Assembly: GCA_022361315.1 (NCBI GenBank)
Contig: JAKSBB010000168.1
Location: 1 to 7,353, forward strand
DNA length: 7,353 nt
Source of the DNA: Desulfobacterales bacterium
GTDB lineage: Bacteria > Desulfobacterota > Desulfobacteria > Desulfobacterales > Desulfobacteraceae
Direction of reading: 5' to 3'
The position numbers and the translations under genes were made by a program. Every line of letters begins with the position of its first letter. Within the stretch, counting starts at the first letter, position 1. The notes below the pieces were generated by a model. It was not told the DNA's origin, made no database searches, and saw only the letters and a list, made by a program, of their open reading frames with translations. Below are positions 1 through 6,381 of the stretch, one piece after another.

Positions 1-320
1 AATTCCGGCCCCAGGTGATTTAAAAGGGTTTTGTACCGTTTGATTTCAATAAAGATATCCTCTTTGGTGGGGAACCGGCTTCGAAATATCCGGAACATCT
101 TTATGGGCACAGCCCTGGGGAATATCCGGATACCGTCCTTTACCACGCCAGAAGATTCCCGGGCCACATCTTCGGTGCGTACCACCTCAAAGATGTGGGA
201 GCGCAGCCCGGACCGGTAAAATTTCCGGAAAACAAGGTGTTGTGAATCCTTGATAAAGTTGAGTTTTTTAACGTCCTCTCCGGAGAGGTGGGCCTGATTT
301 CTGATATCCGTTTGGGTCAT
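1..320 (-). CDS. Unrecognised protein, N-terminal 106 residues (partial, runs off the left edge)
   Basis: An open minus-strand frame starts with ATG at 320 and is still open at base 1. The visible part is 106 residues, beginning MTQTDIRNQAHLSGEDVKKL. It is charged and rich in Arg, Lys and Phe/Ile, with no signal peptide, no membrane segment and no catalytic motif that I can name. Stretches such as FRKFYRSGLRSHIFEVVRTE and KMFRIFRSRFPTKEDI look like a folded cytoplasmic protein rather than chance coding. It begins 33 bases after the stop of the REC-kinase gene, in the same frame, so it is very probably the third gene of that operon. No ATG, GTG or TTG lies between that stop and this ATG, which fixes the start; the Shine-Dalgarno match (CAGGCG region) is weak. 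Co-transcription suggests an output or partner protein for the kinase, but that is inference. Function unknown. Confidence 0.72.
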   Translation of the reverse strand, partial: MTQTDIRNQAHLSGEDVKKLNFIKDSQHLVFRKFYRSGLRSHIFEVVRTEDVARESSGVVKDGIRIFPRAVPIKMFRIFRSRFPTKEDIFIEIKRYKTLLNHLGPE

Positions 321-353
321 AAGCGCCTGAAATTCGTCTGATGGTGCCGTTTG

Positions 354-1598
354 TTATGGGTCACTTGACGGCAGGGTGAGGATAAATGTGGTGCCGTTGC
401 CGGGTTCGGTATGTACCTGGATCTGTCCATGATGACGGTTTACCACAATGGACCGGGTAATGGCCAGACCCTGGCCCGTTCCTTTTCCGATTTCCTTGGT
501 GGTGAAAAAGGGATCGAATATTTTTTCGACGATAGTTTCGGGGATGCCGGCACCGGTATCGGAAACACGAATTTCAACGGCATCGTCTTTCCACCGTGTG
601 CGGATATTTATGTTTCCCTTTTCAGCGCCATTCTCCTCCTGGTGATCGGCGATGGCATGGCTGGCATTGACGATGAGGTTCAGAAATACCTGATTGAGTT
701 CGCCCGGATTACACCGGATCTCCGGCAGGGCCGGGTCCAGGTCGAGATCGAGGTCCGCCACGTATTTCCATTCATTTTTAGAGATGGTGGCGGTGCTGCG
801 GATACATGCGTTAATGTTGGCAAGGGTATGGCCTGAATCCCCCGGATGGGAGAAATCCTTCATGGCCTTGATAATCTCTTTGATCCGGGAGACGCCCTCC
901 AGGGTCTGGTCAATGGCCACGGGCAGCTCTTCGTTGACGAATTCGAAATCCGTGTCTTCTATGGCTGTGCCGACCTGATCCAGCAGGTCGGGAGTCACCC
1001 TGTCTTCCCTGGCGGCTTCATGAAGATCCAGCAGGGTCCGGATCATCCGGCGCAGATCGTCAAAGCTTTCCCGGATAAAGGTGGTATTGTCTCCGATATA
1101 CTGGATGGGGGTGTTGATTTCGTGGGCAATGCCGGCGGCAAGCTGGCCGATGGATTCAAGGCGCTGGGACTGGGCCTGTTCATTCTGGTGGCGGATGGCC
1201 TCCTGTTTGAGCCGGCGTTCCCGGAATACCCGTTCAACCCTGAGGACAAGTTCCTCCGGGGAGAAGGGTTTCTGGATATAATCGCTGGCCCCCTGGGTCA
1301 CCACCTGGTCGTAGGAAAACCGGTTGATTTTACCGGTCATGATGATGACATCCGTACCAAGGGTTCGTACCACTTCTTCGGTCATGGTGAGCCCGTCCAT
1401 CACCGGCATTCCGATATCTGCGATCACCAGATCGAATTTACCCTCTTGCAGTTTATCCAGTGCTTCACGGCCGTTACAGGCGACTTCGGACGTATATCCG
1501 CCTTCTTCCAGAATTCGGGAGACCAGCCGCTGGATGGAGGGTTCGTCATCCACAATGAGAATAGGGCCGGAGAAGGTGTTGGCCGGTTGTGTTGTCAT
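354..1598 (-). CDS. Soluble receiver (REC) plus histidine kinase fusion protein
   Basis: A 414-residue cytoplasmic two-component protein with no membrane segment. Residues 12-125 form a CheY-like receiver: acidic pair D17/D18, phospho-acceptor D61 in ADIGMPVMDG, T88 and K110 (QKPF). A charged helical linker (about 120-150) leads to a HisKA domain with H159 in GIAHEINTPIQYIGDN. The HATPase_c domain (about 260-411) has N-box N307/N311, G1 box DTGAGI (347-352), F box DPFFTTK (362-368) and G2 box GKGTGQGL (371-378). All residues needed for kinase activity and for receiver phosphorylation are present. By family knowledge the kinase autophosphorylates on His and passes phosphate to an Asp; here the receiver is N-terminal, so it may gate its own kinase or accept phosphate from another one. 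It starts 3 bases after the GAF gene. A GAGG Shine-Dalgarno lies inside the end of that gene, implying coupled translation. The partner response regulator is not visible. Confidence 0.95.
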   Translation of the reverse strand: MTTQPANTFSGPILIVDDEPSIQRLVSRILEEGGYTSEVACNGREALDKLQEGKFDLVIADIGMPVMDGLTMTEEVVRTLGTDVIIMTGKINRFSYDQVVTQGASDYIQKPFSPEELVLRVERVFRERRLKQEAIRHQNEQAQSQRLESIGQLAAGIAHEINTPIQYIGDNTTFIRESFDDLRRMIRTLLDLHEAAREDRVTPDLLDQVGTAIEDTDFEFVNEELPVAIDQTLEGVSRIKEIIKAMKDFSHPGDSGHTLANINACIRSTATISKNEWKYVADLDLDLDPALPEIRCNPGELNQVFLNLIVNASHAIADHQEENGAEKGNINIRTRWKDDAVEIRVSDTGAGIPETIVEKIFDPFFTTKEIGKGTGQGLAITRSIVVNRHHGQIQVHTEPGNGTTFILTLPSSDP

Positions 1599-1601
1599 GG
1601 A

Positions 1602-2417
1602 TTATTCCTCATATACATCAATATCCGGATAAAGTTCCTTTGCGCATGTCTGGCAGATACTGTGGCTGAATTCGGCTTCGGAGTGTGTTTCCACATAATC
1701 TTCAATTTTACGCCAGTACCCGTTATCGTCTCTGATTTTTCTGCAGCTGGAACAGATGGGCAGCAGACCGGACAAGAGTTTCACCTTGTCCAGGGCGGAC
1801 ATGAGGTCCCGGATGGTCTGCTCCCTGTCCGCCTCGGCCTTTTGTCTCAGATCCAGGTCCCGGCTGTTTCGCAGGGCAATGGCGGCAAGATCACCGAACC
1901 AGGCGGCGGATTCTGCATCCGCTTCCGTAAAGTCAGCCGCCTTGTTGGCCAGCCCCATGATGCCGACGGTTTTGTCTGCAATGATCAGGGGGGCGAACAT
2001 GACATTGGTGAGCACCACGTGGCCCTGGGGCATGAAATCCACCCATTCACTGTTCATGAAATCGTTGTGGTAGACCACTTTGTTGTATCGGTAAGCCTCA
2101 GCCCTTAGCCCCCGGATGGGCATGGGCAGTTCCGGATTTACGGAACAGGGCAGATTTCCTGACTCAAGGAACAGCACTTCGTTTTCCATGCCATCGTCGC
2201 TGAGCAGGGCCACGTAACCGGATGTGGCGCCGATGAGGTCTTTGCAATTGTCAAAAATGGCCCGGGCGGTTTCGGTAAATCCTCGTTGTTCCAGAATCGC
2301 CCTGGTGCCTGTCATCAGTGCGTTCAGCTCTTTTTCCCTGAGGTCCAGGCGGTTCTGAAGGGAATGCCTGTTTTCAAGTTCGCGGATCAATGATTCCCTT
2401 GACATGTTTTCATACAT
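1602..2417 (-). CDS. GAF-domain sensor protein with C-terminal four-cysteine module
   Basis: A 271-residue soluble protein. Residues 1-35 are a charged helix, 36-185 fit a GAF domain (for example GATSGYVALLSDDG, then APLIIADKTVGIMGLANK with DFTEADAESAAWFG following), and 186-215 form a second helix. The C-terminus holds C222-x2-C225 in LLPICSSCRKIRDDNGYW and C255-x2-C258 in FSHSICQTCAKELYP. That tail recurs at the ends of sensory proteins in sulfate reducers; the CxxC pairs suggest a zinc ribbon or thiol switch, which is inference. There is no kinase, cyclase or DNA-binding domain, so it probably acts as an input module for the REC-kinase encoded 3 bases downstream. The frame stays open upstream to a TTG at 2495. 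I prefer the ATG at 2417 because GAGGAG (2424-2429) lies 6 bases before it and the extra 26 residues would overlap promoter-like sequence. Confidence 0.88.
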   Translation of the reverse strand: MYENMSRESLIRELENRHSLQNRLDLREKELNALMTGTRAILEQRGFTETARAIFDNCKDLIGATSGYVALLSDDGMENEVLFLESGNLPCSVNPELPMPIRGLRAEAYRYNKVVYHNDFMNSEWVDFMPQGHVVLTNVMFAPLIIADKTVGIMGLANKAADFTEADAESAAWFGDLAAIALRNSRDLDLRQKAEADREQTIRDLMSALDKVKLLSGLLPICSSCRKIRDDNGYWRKIEDYVETHSEAEFSHSICQTCAKELYPDIDVYEE

Positions 2418-2423
2418 GGCAGT

Positions 2424-2429
2424 CTCCTC
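2424..2429 (-). promoter_or_regulatory. Ribosome binding site that decides the GAF gene start
   Basis: Read on the minus strand this is GAGGAG, six bases before the ATG at 2417. It is the best Shine-Dalgarno match near any candidate start of this gene and is the reason for preferring 2417 over the TTG at 2495. Confidence 0.75.
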
Positions 2430-2478
2430 AACGGGTGTCAGCCGGAACAGCTGTTTTACTATGGCTTTTAATATTGTC

Positions 2479-2493
2479 GATTCCACCGGAATC
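2479..2493. repeat. Perfect inverted repeat GATTCC-ACC-GGAATC (possible operator)
   Basis: Six-base arms are separated by three bases. The repeat starts at the last base of the -35-like hexamer and fills most of the spacer of the candidate plus-strand promoter. It also sits within the weaker minus-strand promoter candidate. A dimeric regulator bound here could control both directions. A six-base palindrome can arise by chance, so this is only a candidate. Confidence 0.35.
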
Positions 2494-2554
2494 AATTAGA
2501 ATCGGGTGCTGTTACGCTTTCGGGTCGTATACCAGATAAATTACAATAGATGCG

Positions 2555-2588
2555 GGGGCAAGGCAAATGAATAACATAAAATTGCCCC
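2555..2588 (+). repeat. Stem-loop in the M23 gene leader (GGGGCAA / TTGCCCC)
   Basis: Perfect seven-base arms at 2555-2561 and 2582-2588 enclose a 20-base AT-rich loop. A second GGCAA at 2562-2566 could pair with the same right arm, giving two alternative hairpins. The structure ends 16 bases before the AAGGAG ribosome binding site of the M23 gene, so it could affect translation or mRNA stability. No U-run follows, so it is not a typical terminator. Confidence 0.35.
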
Positions 2589-2603
2589 GGAATGGGCGTT
2601 GAA

Positions 2604-2609
2604 AAGGAG
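2604..2609 (+). promoter_or_regulatory. Ribosome binding site selecting the TTG start of the M23 gene
   Basis: AAGGAG lies eight bases before TTG at 2618 and 20 bases before the first in-frame ATG at 2630. The spacing supports TTG as the start codon. Confidence 0.7.
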
Positions 2610-2617
2610 TTTGCACT

Positions 2618-3523
2618 TTGAATCGATACATGTGGACGATTGTCCTTTTTGTGATATTGGCGGTTCCCGTAGCCGGCCTGGCAGAAAAACCCCCTTCTGA
2701 TACTTCTGCCATTGCCATTGCCCATCCGTCCCGGGTGGGCGCCGGCCAGCCTTTCCTGGTGCGCCTGACATCGGATCTGGCCTATGACAGGATTTCCATT
2801 CACTGGATGGGGCGGGTGGTGGTGCCGTCGGTGTCCCAATGGAACGGGCGTCACGTGGCCGTGGCAATGCTGGGGACGGATGTGCTGACGATAAAGGCGG
2901 GGGATCAGACATTATTGGTGCGGGCATGGGCCGGTGGTAAAGAGAATGTGTGGCAGCGGGAGATCGATATCGTCACACGGTCCTACCCCCGCCAGGAACT
3001 GAACCTGCCCTCTAAAATGGTCACCCCGCCCGAAGCGGTGCTGGCGCGGATCAAAGGGGAGCGGGTACGGACCCAAAAGGCCAAGAATACCTGGTCGGAC
3101 CAACGGTTGTGGCGGCTGCCCTTTCACCGGCCGGTGGGGGGGAAGACCACCAGCGTTTACGGTCTCCAGCGGATTTTAAACGGTAAACCCAAGAATCCCC
3201 ACCGGGGACTTGATTTCAGGGCACCCACCGGGACCGGCATTGAGGCCATCGCCGACGGAAGGGTTGTCCTGGCGGAATCCCATTACTATGCGGGCAACTC
3301 CGTGTACATCGACCACGGCAACGGGGTGATCTCTCTGTATTTTCACTTGAGTGAGTTTAAAGTCTCCAAAGGGGATGTGGTGAAACGGGGGCAGGTCATC
3401 GGGCTTTCCGGCCGCACTGGCCGGGCCACAGGGCCCCATCTCCATTTGTCCGTATCCGTTCAGGGGCAGCTTGTGGACCCGGCCCCCTTGTTTGAAGGGA
3501 CAACGGATCAGTTGCTCCGATAG
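2618..3523 (+). CDS. Exported M23 (LytM-type) metallopeptidase
   Basis: A 301-residue secreted peptidase, expected to cut peptide cross-links of peptidoglycan in the cell envelope. Residues 1-22 form a signal peptide: a short basic start, a hydrophobic core IVLFVILAVPVAG, and likely cleavage after GLA before EKPP. Residues about 30-122 are beta-rich and may be an Ig-like accessory domain. The M23 domain covers about 165-292. Zinc ligands H195 and D199 are in PHRGLDF, and H276 is in the GPHLHL motif. The other active-site histidines H243 (YFHLSE) and H274 are also present, so the enzyme should be active rather than a degenerate LytM activator. The TTG start at 2618 is chosen for its AAGGAG at eight bases; starting at ATG 2630 would leave a poorly spaced site. 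Its 3' end overlaps the convergent Cache kinase gene by 16 bases. The physiological substrate is not evident. Confidence 0.92.
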   Translation: MNRYMWTIVLFVILAVPVAGLAEKPPSDTSAIAIAHPSRVGAGQPFLVRLTSDLAYDRISIHWMGRVVVPSVSQWNGRHVAVAMLGTDVLTIKAGDQTLLVRAWAGGKENVWQREIDIVTRSYPRQELNLPSKMVTPPEAVLARIKGERVRTQKAKNTWSDQRLWRLPFHRPVGGKTTSVYGLQRILNGKPKNPHRGLDFRAPTGTGIEAIADGRVVLAESHYYAGNSVYIDHGNGVISLYFHLSEFKVSKGDVVKRGQVIGLSGRTGRATGPHLHLSVSVQGQLVDPAPLFEGTTDQLLR

Positions 3524-6069
3524 GTTTCCTCCGCCGGCGTCTCCATAGGAAGCGTGATGGTGAACCGGGTGCCGTGTGTCTGGCCCGTTTCCTGTTTGGT
3601 TGCCTGGGAAACGGTGATCTCCCCACCATGGTTTTTGGTGATGATGAAAAAAGAGACGGATAACCCCAGCCCTGTACCCACCCCAACGGGTTTGGTGGTG
3701 AAAAAGGGCTCAAACACCCGTTTTCTGAGGGTCTCGTCCATTCCCGGACCGTTGTCCGTGATGGATACACGGATCATATCATCCGTCTGCCGGACCGAGA
3801 GGGTGAAACATGGGGGTGCCTCTTCAATGTTGTTTTCCGCCATGGCCTCGGCCCCGTTTTTCAGGATGTTGAAAAAGACCTGCTGAATCTGGTTGCTTTC
3901 GCAGGGTACCGGGGGAAGACCTGGCTGGTAGTCCCGGACGATGTTTATATTCAGAAAATCAAATCGCTTTTTAAGATCGTAGTCGTTCCGGGCCAGCTCT
4001 ATGGTCCGGTCCAGAAGATCACAGATATCTTTGGGCTCTCTTACGGCCTCCCTGCGGCTGAACGAGAGCATGTTATCCACGATCCGTGCAGCCCGGTCTC
4101 CGGCATTCCGGATGGAGGAAAGCTGCCGCAGAATCCCCCTTTGTTCCGCATATTCCCGGATGGCGGAAAGGGGCATGTTCAGTGAATCGGCCACCTCCGT
4201 ATTTTTAGCCAGATCTCTGGAAAGGCGGTTCTGGATGACCTGGGCACTCTGGATCATGCCGGCCAGGGGATTGTTGATTTCATGGGCCATGCCGGCAGCC
4301 AAGCCCCCCACGGACATCATCTTTTCCGACTGGACCACCATCTCTTCCATTTCCTTTCGCCGGGAGATATCCCGGATGGCGGTGTGCACGATCTGGTGGC
4401 CGCCGATATCCATGGCGCTGAGCTGGACTTCCGTGGAGACCGGGGTGCCGTCCAGCCGGGTGTGCACCCATTCGAACCGGCTGCTGCCCAGTTCCCTGGC
4501 CTGGGTGATACGTTGGATCGCCAGTTGTTCCGAATCCGCACCGGAGGGTTGCTGCTTAGGGGAGAGGATAAAGGGATGTTTTCCGATGATATCGTCTTTG
4601 TGCCGGGCGCCGAAAAGGTCCAGGGCCGCCTGGTTGCAATCGGTGAAGGTGTCGTTGCGGATGATCAGAAGGGCGTCCCGTGATGCTTCGTAAAGGGTTC
4701 TGAAGTCGTGTTCTGCCTGCCGTTGCTTTCGCAGCGTCTGTTCCAGTCTTTGGGACATGGTGTTCAGGGCATCCACAAGTTGCCCGGTTTCATCGGTACT
4801 GGTGATGGCCAGAGGGGCTGGAAAATTGCCCCGGCTGATGGCCTTGGCAAAGGAGACGGCCTGGGTCAGGGGTTTGGATATCTGTTTGCCCAGAAGCCAG
4901 CAGGCCAGGGCGGAAAAGGCCAGCACAATGATTACCGAGCCGATGACACGGTAAATGATCTGGGTGAGCAGACTGCCCAGGTGCCTGGAGGTCTCGGCGA
5001 AGTCCTCCTCGTATGCAGATGCGCCCACGATCCAGTCCCAGGGGTGGAAGGCCATCAGGGCGGCGTATTTTTTTCTGTGGGTGTTATCATTGGGATTCTG
5101 CCAGTCATAGGTCAGCCACCCCACCTTTCCGGCAGGCAGGCTGCGGGTGAGGTCATAGGCCTGGCGGACCGGAAATTCACCGGTCTGGGTTTTAACGTTC
5201 CATATATACTCCCCGTCCCGTTTTCCTTTCCGGGAGAGGATATACCGCCCTTTCTGCCGGCCCTTGGTGCCGATGATAAAAAAGTAACCGGATTTCCCCA
5301 CAGGGGTGTCCATGAAGACCTTTCGCAGGTTTTCCATGAGATCCTGCCGGATGCCGGGACCGTACAAGCCGATAATATTTCCGGCACTGTCTTTCAGGGG
5401 CAGGGCGGTGGAGACAAAGACGTAATCTTCCACGTAGGTTCTGCCCACGGCGGTTTTTCCCGCCACGATATCCCGGGAAAAGGTGTTGGGGGTGCCGTCT
5501 TCCTCCAGAGCCGGCAGGACCACGCCGCTCTGCCGTTTGTTGTCCTTGACCACGGAGGTGGCCACCCGGATGAAATCTCCCTGTTCATTCATTCGCAACA
5601 TAATGGATGAATGATACCCGGTGAGTGTCATCATTTCGTCAACCACCGGTGTCATCTTATCCGGGGAGGCATTCAGGGGAACCGGCGTGTTGCCCAGATG
5701 CAAAAGGGGAATTTTTGTGGTACCGGATTGCCCCGAAGGAAAGGTAAACTTTACGGGGATATCGGCAGGGCCGAGACGGGCAGGCCCCTGTTTGTCCATG
5801 AGCTGACGCATGATGGTCAATGCATGTTTGCGCTGCATCAGGGAAGCCTTGTGCATGGCTTCACACAGGCGGTACATGGAGAGGGCAAGGGGTTCGACTT
5901 CGGCGTGAATCTGTTTTTCCAGCTCTTTTTCCAGTTCCGCCCGGTATTCTGTTAAACCGGAGAGAAAGACCAGAACCACAGCAGCTCCTGAGATCAGCAC
6001 CAGCATCAGTGCCAACAGGGTGATTTTTGTCCTTATACGAACCGGATTCTCAGGAAATCGTTGTTCCAT
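3508..6069 (-). CDS. Membrane sensor histidine kinase (Cache-HAMP-PAS-HisKA-HATPase)
   Basis: An 853-residue inner-membrane sensor kinase. Transmembrane helices lie at about 16-38 and 369-393. Between them is a periplasmic region of about 330 residues resembling the Cache_3-Cache_2 fusion (MLRMNEQGDFIRVATSV, DGTPNTFSRDIVAGKTAVGR, then GKSGYFFIIG and HPWDWIVGASAYEEDF). That type of domain binds small extracellular ligands. Inside follow HAMP (about 394-447), PAS (about 453-570) and HisKA with H596 in AAGMAHEINNPLAG. The HATPase_c domain has N-box N734/N738, G1 TDNGPGM (771-777), F box EPFFTTKP (787-794) and G2 GVGTGLGL (796-803). All catalytic residues are present. There is no receiver or output domain, so an unseen response regulator must take the phosphate. 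ATG 6069 is the only usable start: the frame is open upstream to a TAA in the 6200s but holds no ATG, GTG or TTG. The Shine-Dalgarno is poor, so translation may be weak. The ligand is unknown. Confidence 0.95.
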   Translation of the reverse strand: MEQRFPENPVRIRTKITLLALMLVLISGAAVVLVFLSGLTEYRAELEKELEKQIHAEVEPLALSMYRLCEAMHKASLMQRKHALTIMRQLMDKQGPARLGPADIPVKFTFPSGQSGTTKIPLLHLGNTPVPLNASPDKMTPVVDEMMTLTGYHSSIMLRMNEQGDFIRVATSVVKDNKRQSGVVLPALEEDGTPNTFSRDIVAGKTAVGRTYVEDYVFVSTALPLKDSAGNIIGLYGPGIRQDLMENLRKVFMDTPVGKSGYFFIIGTKGRQKGRYILSRKGKRDGEYIWNVKTQTGEFPVRQAYDLTRSLPAGKVGWLTYDWQNPNDNTHRKKYAALMAFHPWDWIVGASAYEEDFAETSRHLGSLLTQIIYRVIGSVIIVLAFSALACWLLGKQISKPLTQAVSFAKAISRGNFPAPLAITSTDETGQLVDALNTMSQRLEQTLRKQRQAEHDFRTLYEASRDALLIIRNDTFTDCNQAALDLFGARHKDDIIGKHPFILSPKQQPSGADSEQLAIQRITQARELGSSRFEWVHTRLDGTPVSTEVQLSAMDIGGHQIVHTAIRDISRRKEMEEMVVQSEKMMSVGGLAAGMAHEINNPLAGMIQSAQVIQNRLSRDLAKNTEVADSLNMPLSAIREYAEQRGILRQLSSIRNAGDRAARIVDNMLSFSRREAVREPKDICDLLDRTIELARNDYDLKKRFDFLNINIVRDYQPGLPPVPCESNQIQQVFFNILKNGAEAMAENNIEEAPPCFTLSVRQTDDMIRVSITDNGPGMDETLRKRVFEPFFTTKPVGVGTGLGLSVSFFIITKNHGGEITVSQATKQETGQTHGTRFTITLPMETPAEETYRSN

Positions 6070-6159
6070 AGGGGTGTTCGTCTTTTTCGTAACAGGCCGT
6101 TTAAAATATAATTCGTCCCGTTCTTCACATTCTAAGTTGTCGGTGGCGGTACCTGGAAT

Positions 6160-6268
6160 CGGTGAAAATCCAAGGTTTTCCCATCCTACACCAACGGCCG
6201 GTAAAAGACCATGATTTTAAAAATGGTTCCCGTTGGAGAATCCTCAGATTCGGGTGATATTTTCACCG
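6160..6268. repeat. Nested inverted repeats, possible structured leader or multi-site operator
   Basis: An outer perfect ten-base inverted repeat (CGGTGAAAAT at 6160-6169, ATTTTCACCG at 6259-6268) encloses three further elements. These are seven-base arms CCAACGG (6191-6197) and CCGTTGG (6230-6236); nested in them ACCAT (6208-6212) with ATGGT (6223-6227); and to the right GAATC-CTCA-GATTC (6238-6251). All can form together, giving a closed outer stem with two inner hairpins. A competing short hairpin GGTGA/TCACC (6253-6267) uses part of the right outer arm. As minus-strand RNA it would sit about 90 bases upstream of the kinase start. I recognise no known riboswitch class in it. Confidence 0.4.
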
Positions 6269-6275
6269 CAGTTGC

Positions 6276-6302
6276 CGGCCGGGTTTGAATTTTATCCGGC
6301 TG
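6276..6302. repeat. GC-rich hairpin upstream of the htpG promoter
   Basis: GCCGG (6278-6282) and CCGGC (6296-6300) pair around a 13-base AT-rich loop, and the stem extends outward by a GT and a CG pair. It ends two bases before the TTGACA hexamer. It could be a protein-binding site or a chance structure. Confidence 0.3.
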
Positions 6303-6304
6303 CC

Positions 6305-6335
6305 TTGACAATTGCCTTTTTGCACCAATTATTAT
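6305..6335 (+). promoter_or_regulatory. Candidate sigma-70 promoter for htpG
   Basis: TTGACA at 6305-6310 is a perfect -35 consensus. The best -10 match is TATTAT at 6330-6335 (5 of 6) at a long 19-base spacing; AATTAT at 6327-6332 (4 of 6) gives 16 bases. Either choice leaves an AT-rich leader of roughly 45 bases before the ATG at 6387. The -35 is convincing; the -10 choice is uncertain. Confidence 0.45.
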
Positions 6336-6376
6336 TGAAAAAAAATATGGATTAATGTGTGAAAAAATTAACAAAC

Positions 6377-6381
6377 AGGAG
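6377..6381 (+). promoter_or_regulatory. Ribosome binding site of htpG
   Basis: AGGAG lies five bases before the ATG at 6387, in an A-rich unstructured context that fits efficient translation. Confidence 0.75.

Larger units (their letters stand above)
2418..2617. promoter_or_regulatory. Divergent intergenic control region (signalling operon / M23 peptidase)
   Basis: These 200 bases separate two divergent genes and should hold promoters for both. On the plus strand TTGTCG (2474-2479) and TAGAAT (2497-2502) are 17 bases apart, matching the sigma-70 consensus at 4 of 6 and 5 of 6 positions. A second -10-like TACAAT (2542-2547) lacks a good -35. On the minus strand TTGATT, then 16 bases, then TATTAA is a weaker pair in the same place. 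A perfect inverted repeat (2479-2493) lies within both candidate promoters. Promoter identity is inferred from sequence only. Confidence 0.4.

Noticed and set aside
846..2108. 420-codon plus-strand open frame, the longest plus-strand frame in the window
   Set aside because: It lies antisense to both the REC-kinase and the GAF gene. It is open across both because those genes share a reading frame and have biased codon use. Its translation shows no recognisable domain, while the opposite strand has complete conserved motifs.
2418..2495. Longer GAF protein starting at TTG 2495
   Set aside because: The ATG at 2417 has a strong GAGGAG at six bases, and the upstream codons overlap the palindrome and promoter-like sequence.
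2541..2927. Overlapping minus-strand frames opposite the M23 gene start
   Set aside because: They are proline- and arginine-rich shadow frames of the M23 coding sequence without good ribosome binding sites.
496..3708. Exact 17-base repeat shared by the two kinase genes (496-512 and 3692-3708)
   Set aside because: Both copies encode the conserved F-box PFFTTK of the ATP-binding domain; this is protein conservation, not a mobile or regulatory repeat.
4708..5610. 300-codon plus-strand open frame
   Set aside because: It is antisense to the Cache, HAMP and linker region of the large kinase, whose motifs are unmistakable. Composition is typical of a shadow frame.
6160..6268. Transposon-like element with ten-base terminal repeats
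   Set aside because: No transposase, no target-site duplication at the flanks and no second copy in the window; kept only as a structured or operator candidate.
6315..6340. Sigma-54 promoter on the minus strand for the kinase (TTGGTGCAAAAAGGCAATT)
   Set aside because: The GG and GC pairs are nine bases apart instead of ten and the surrounding consensus is poor.
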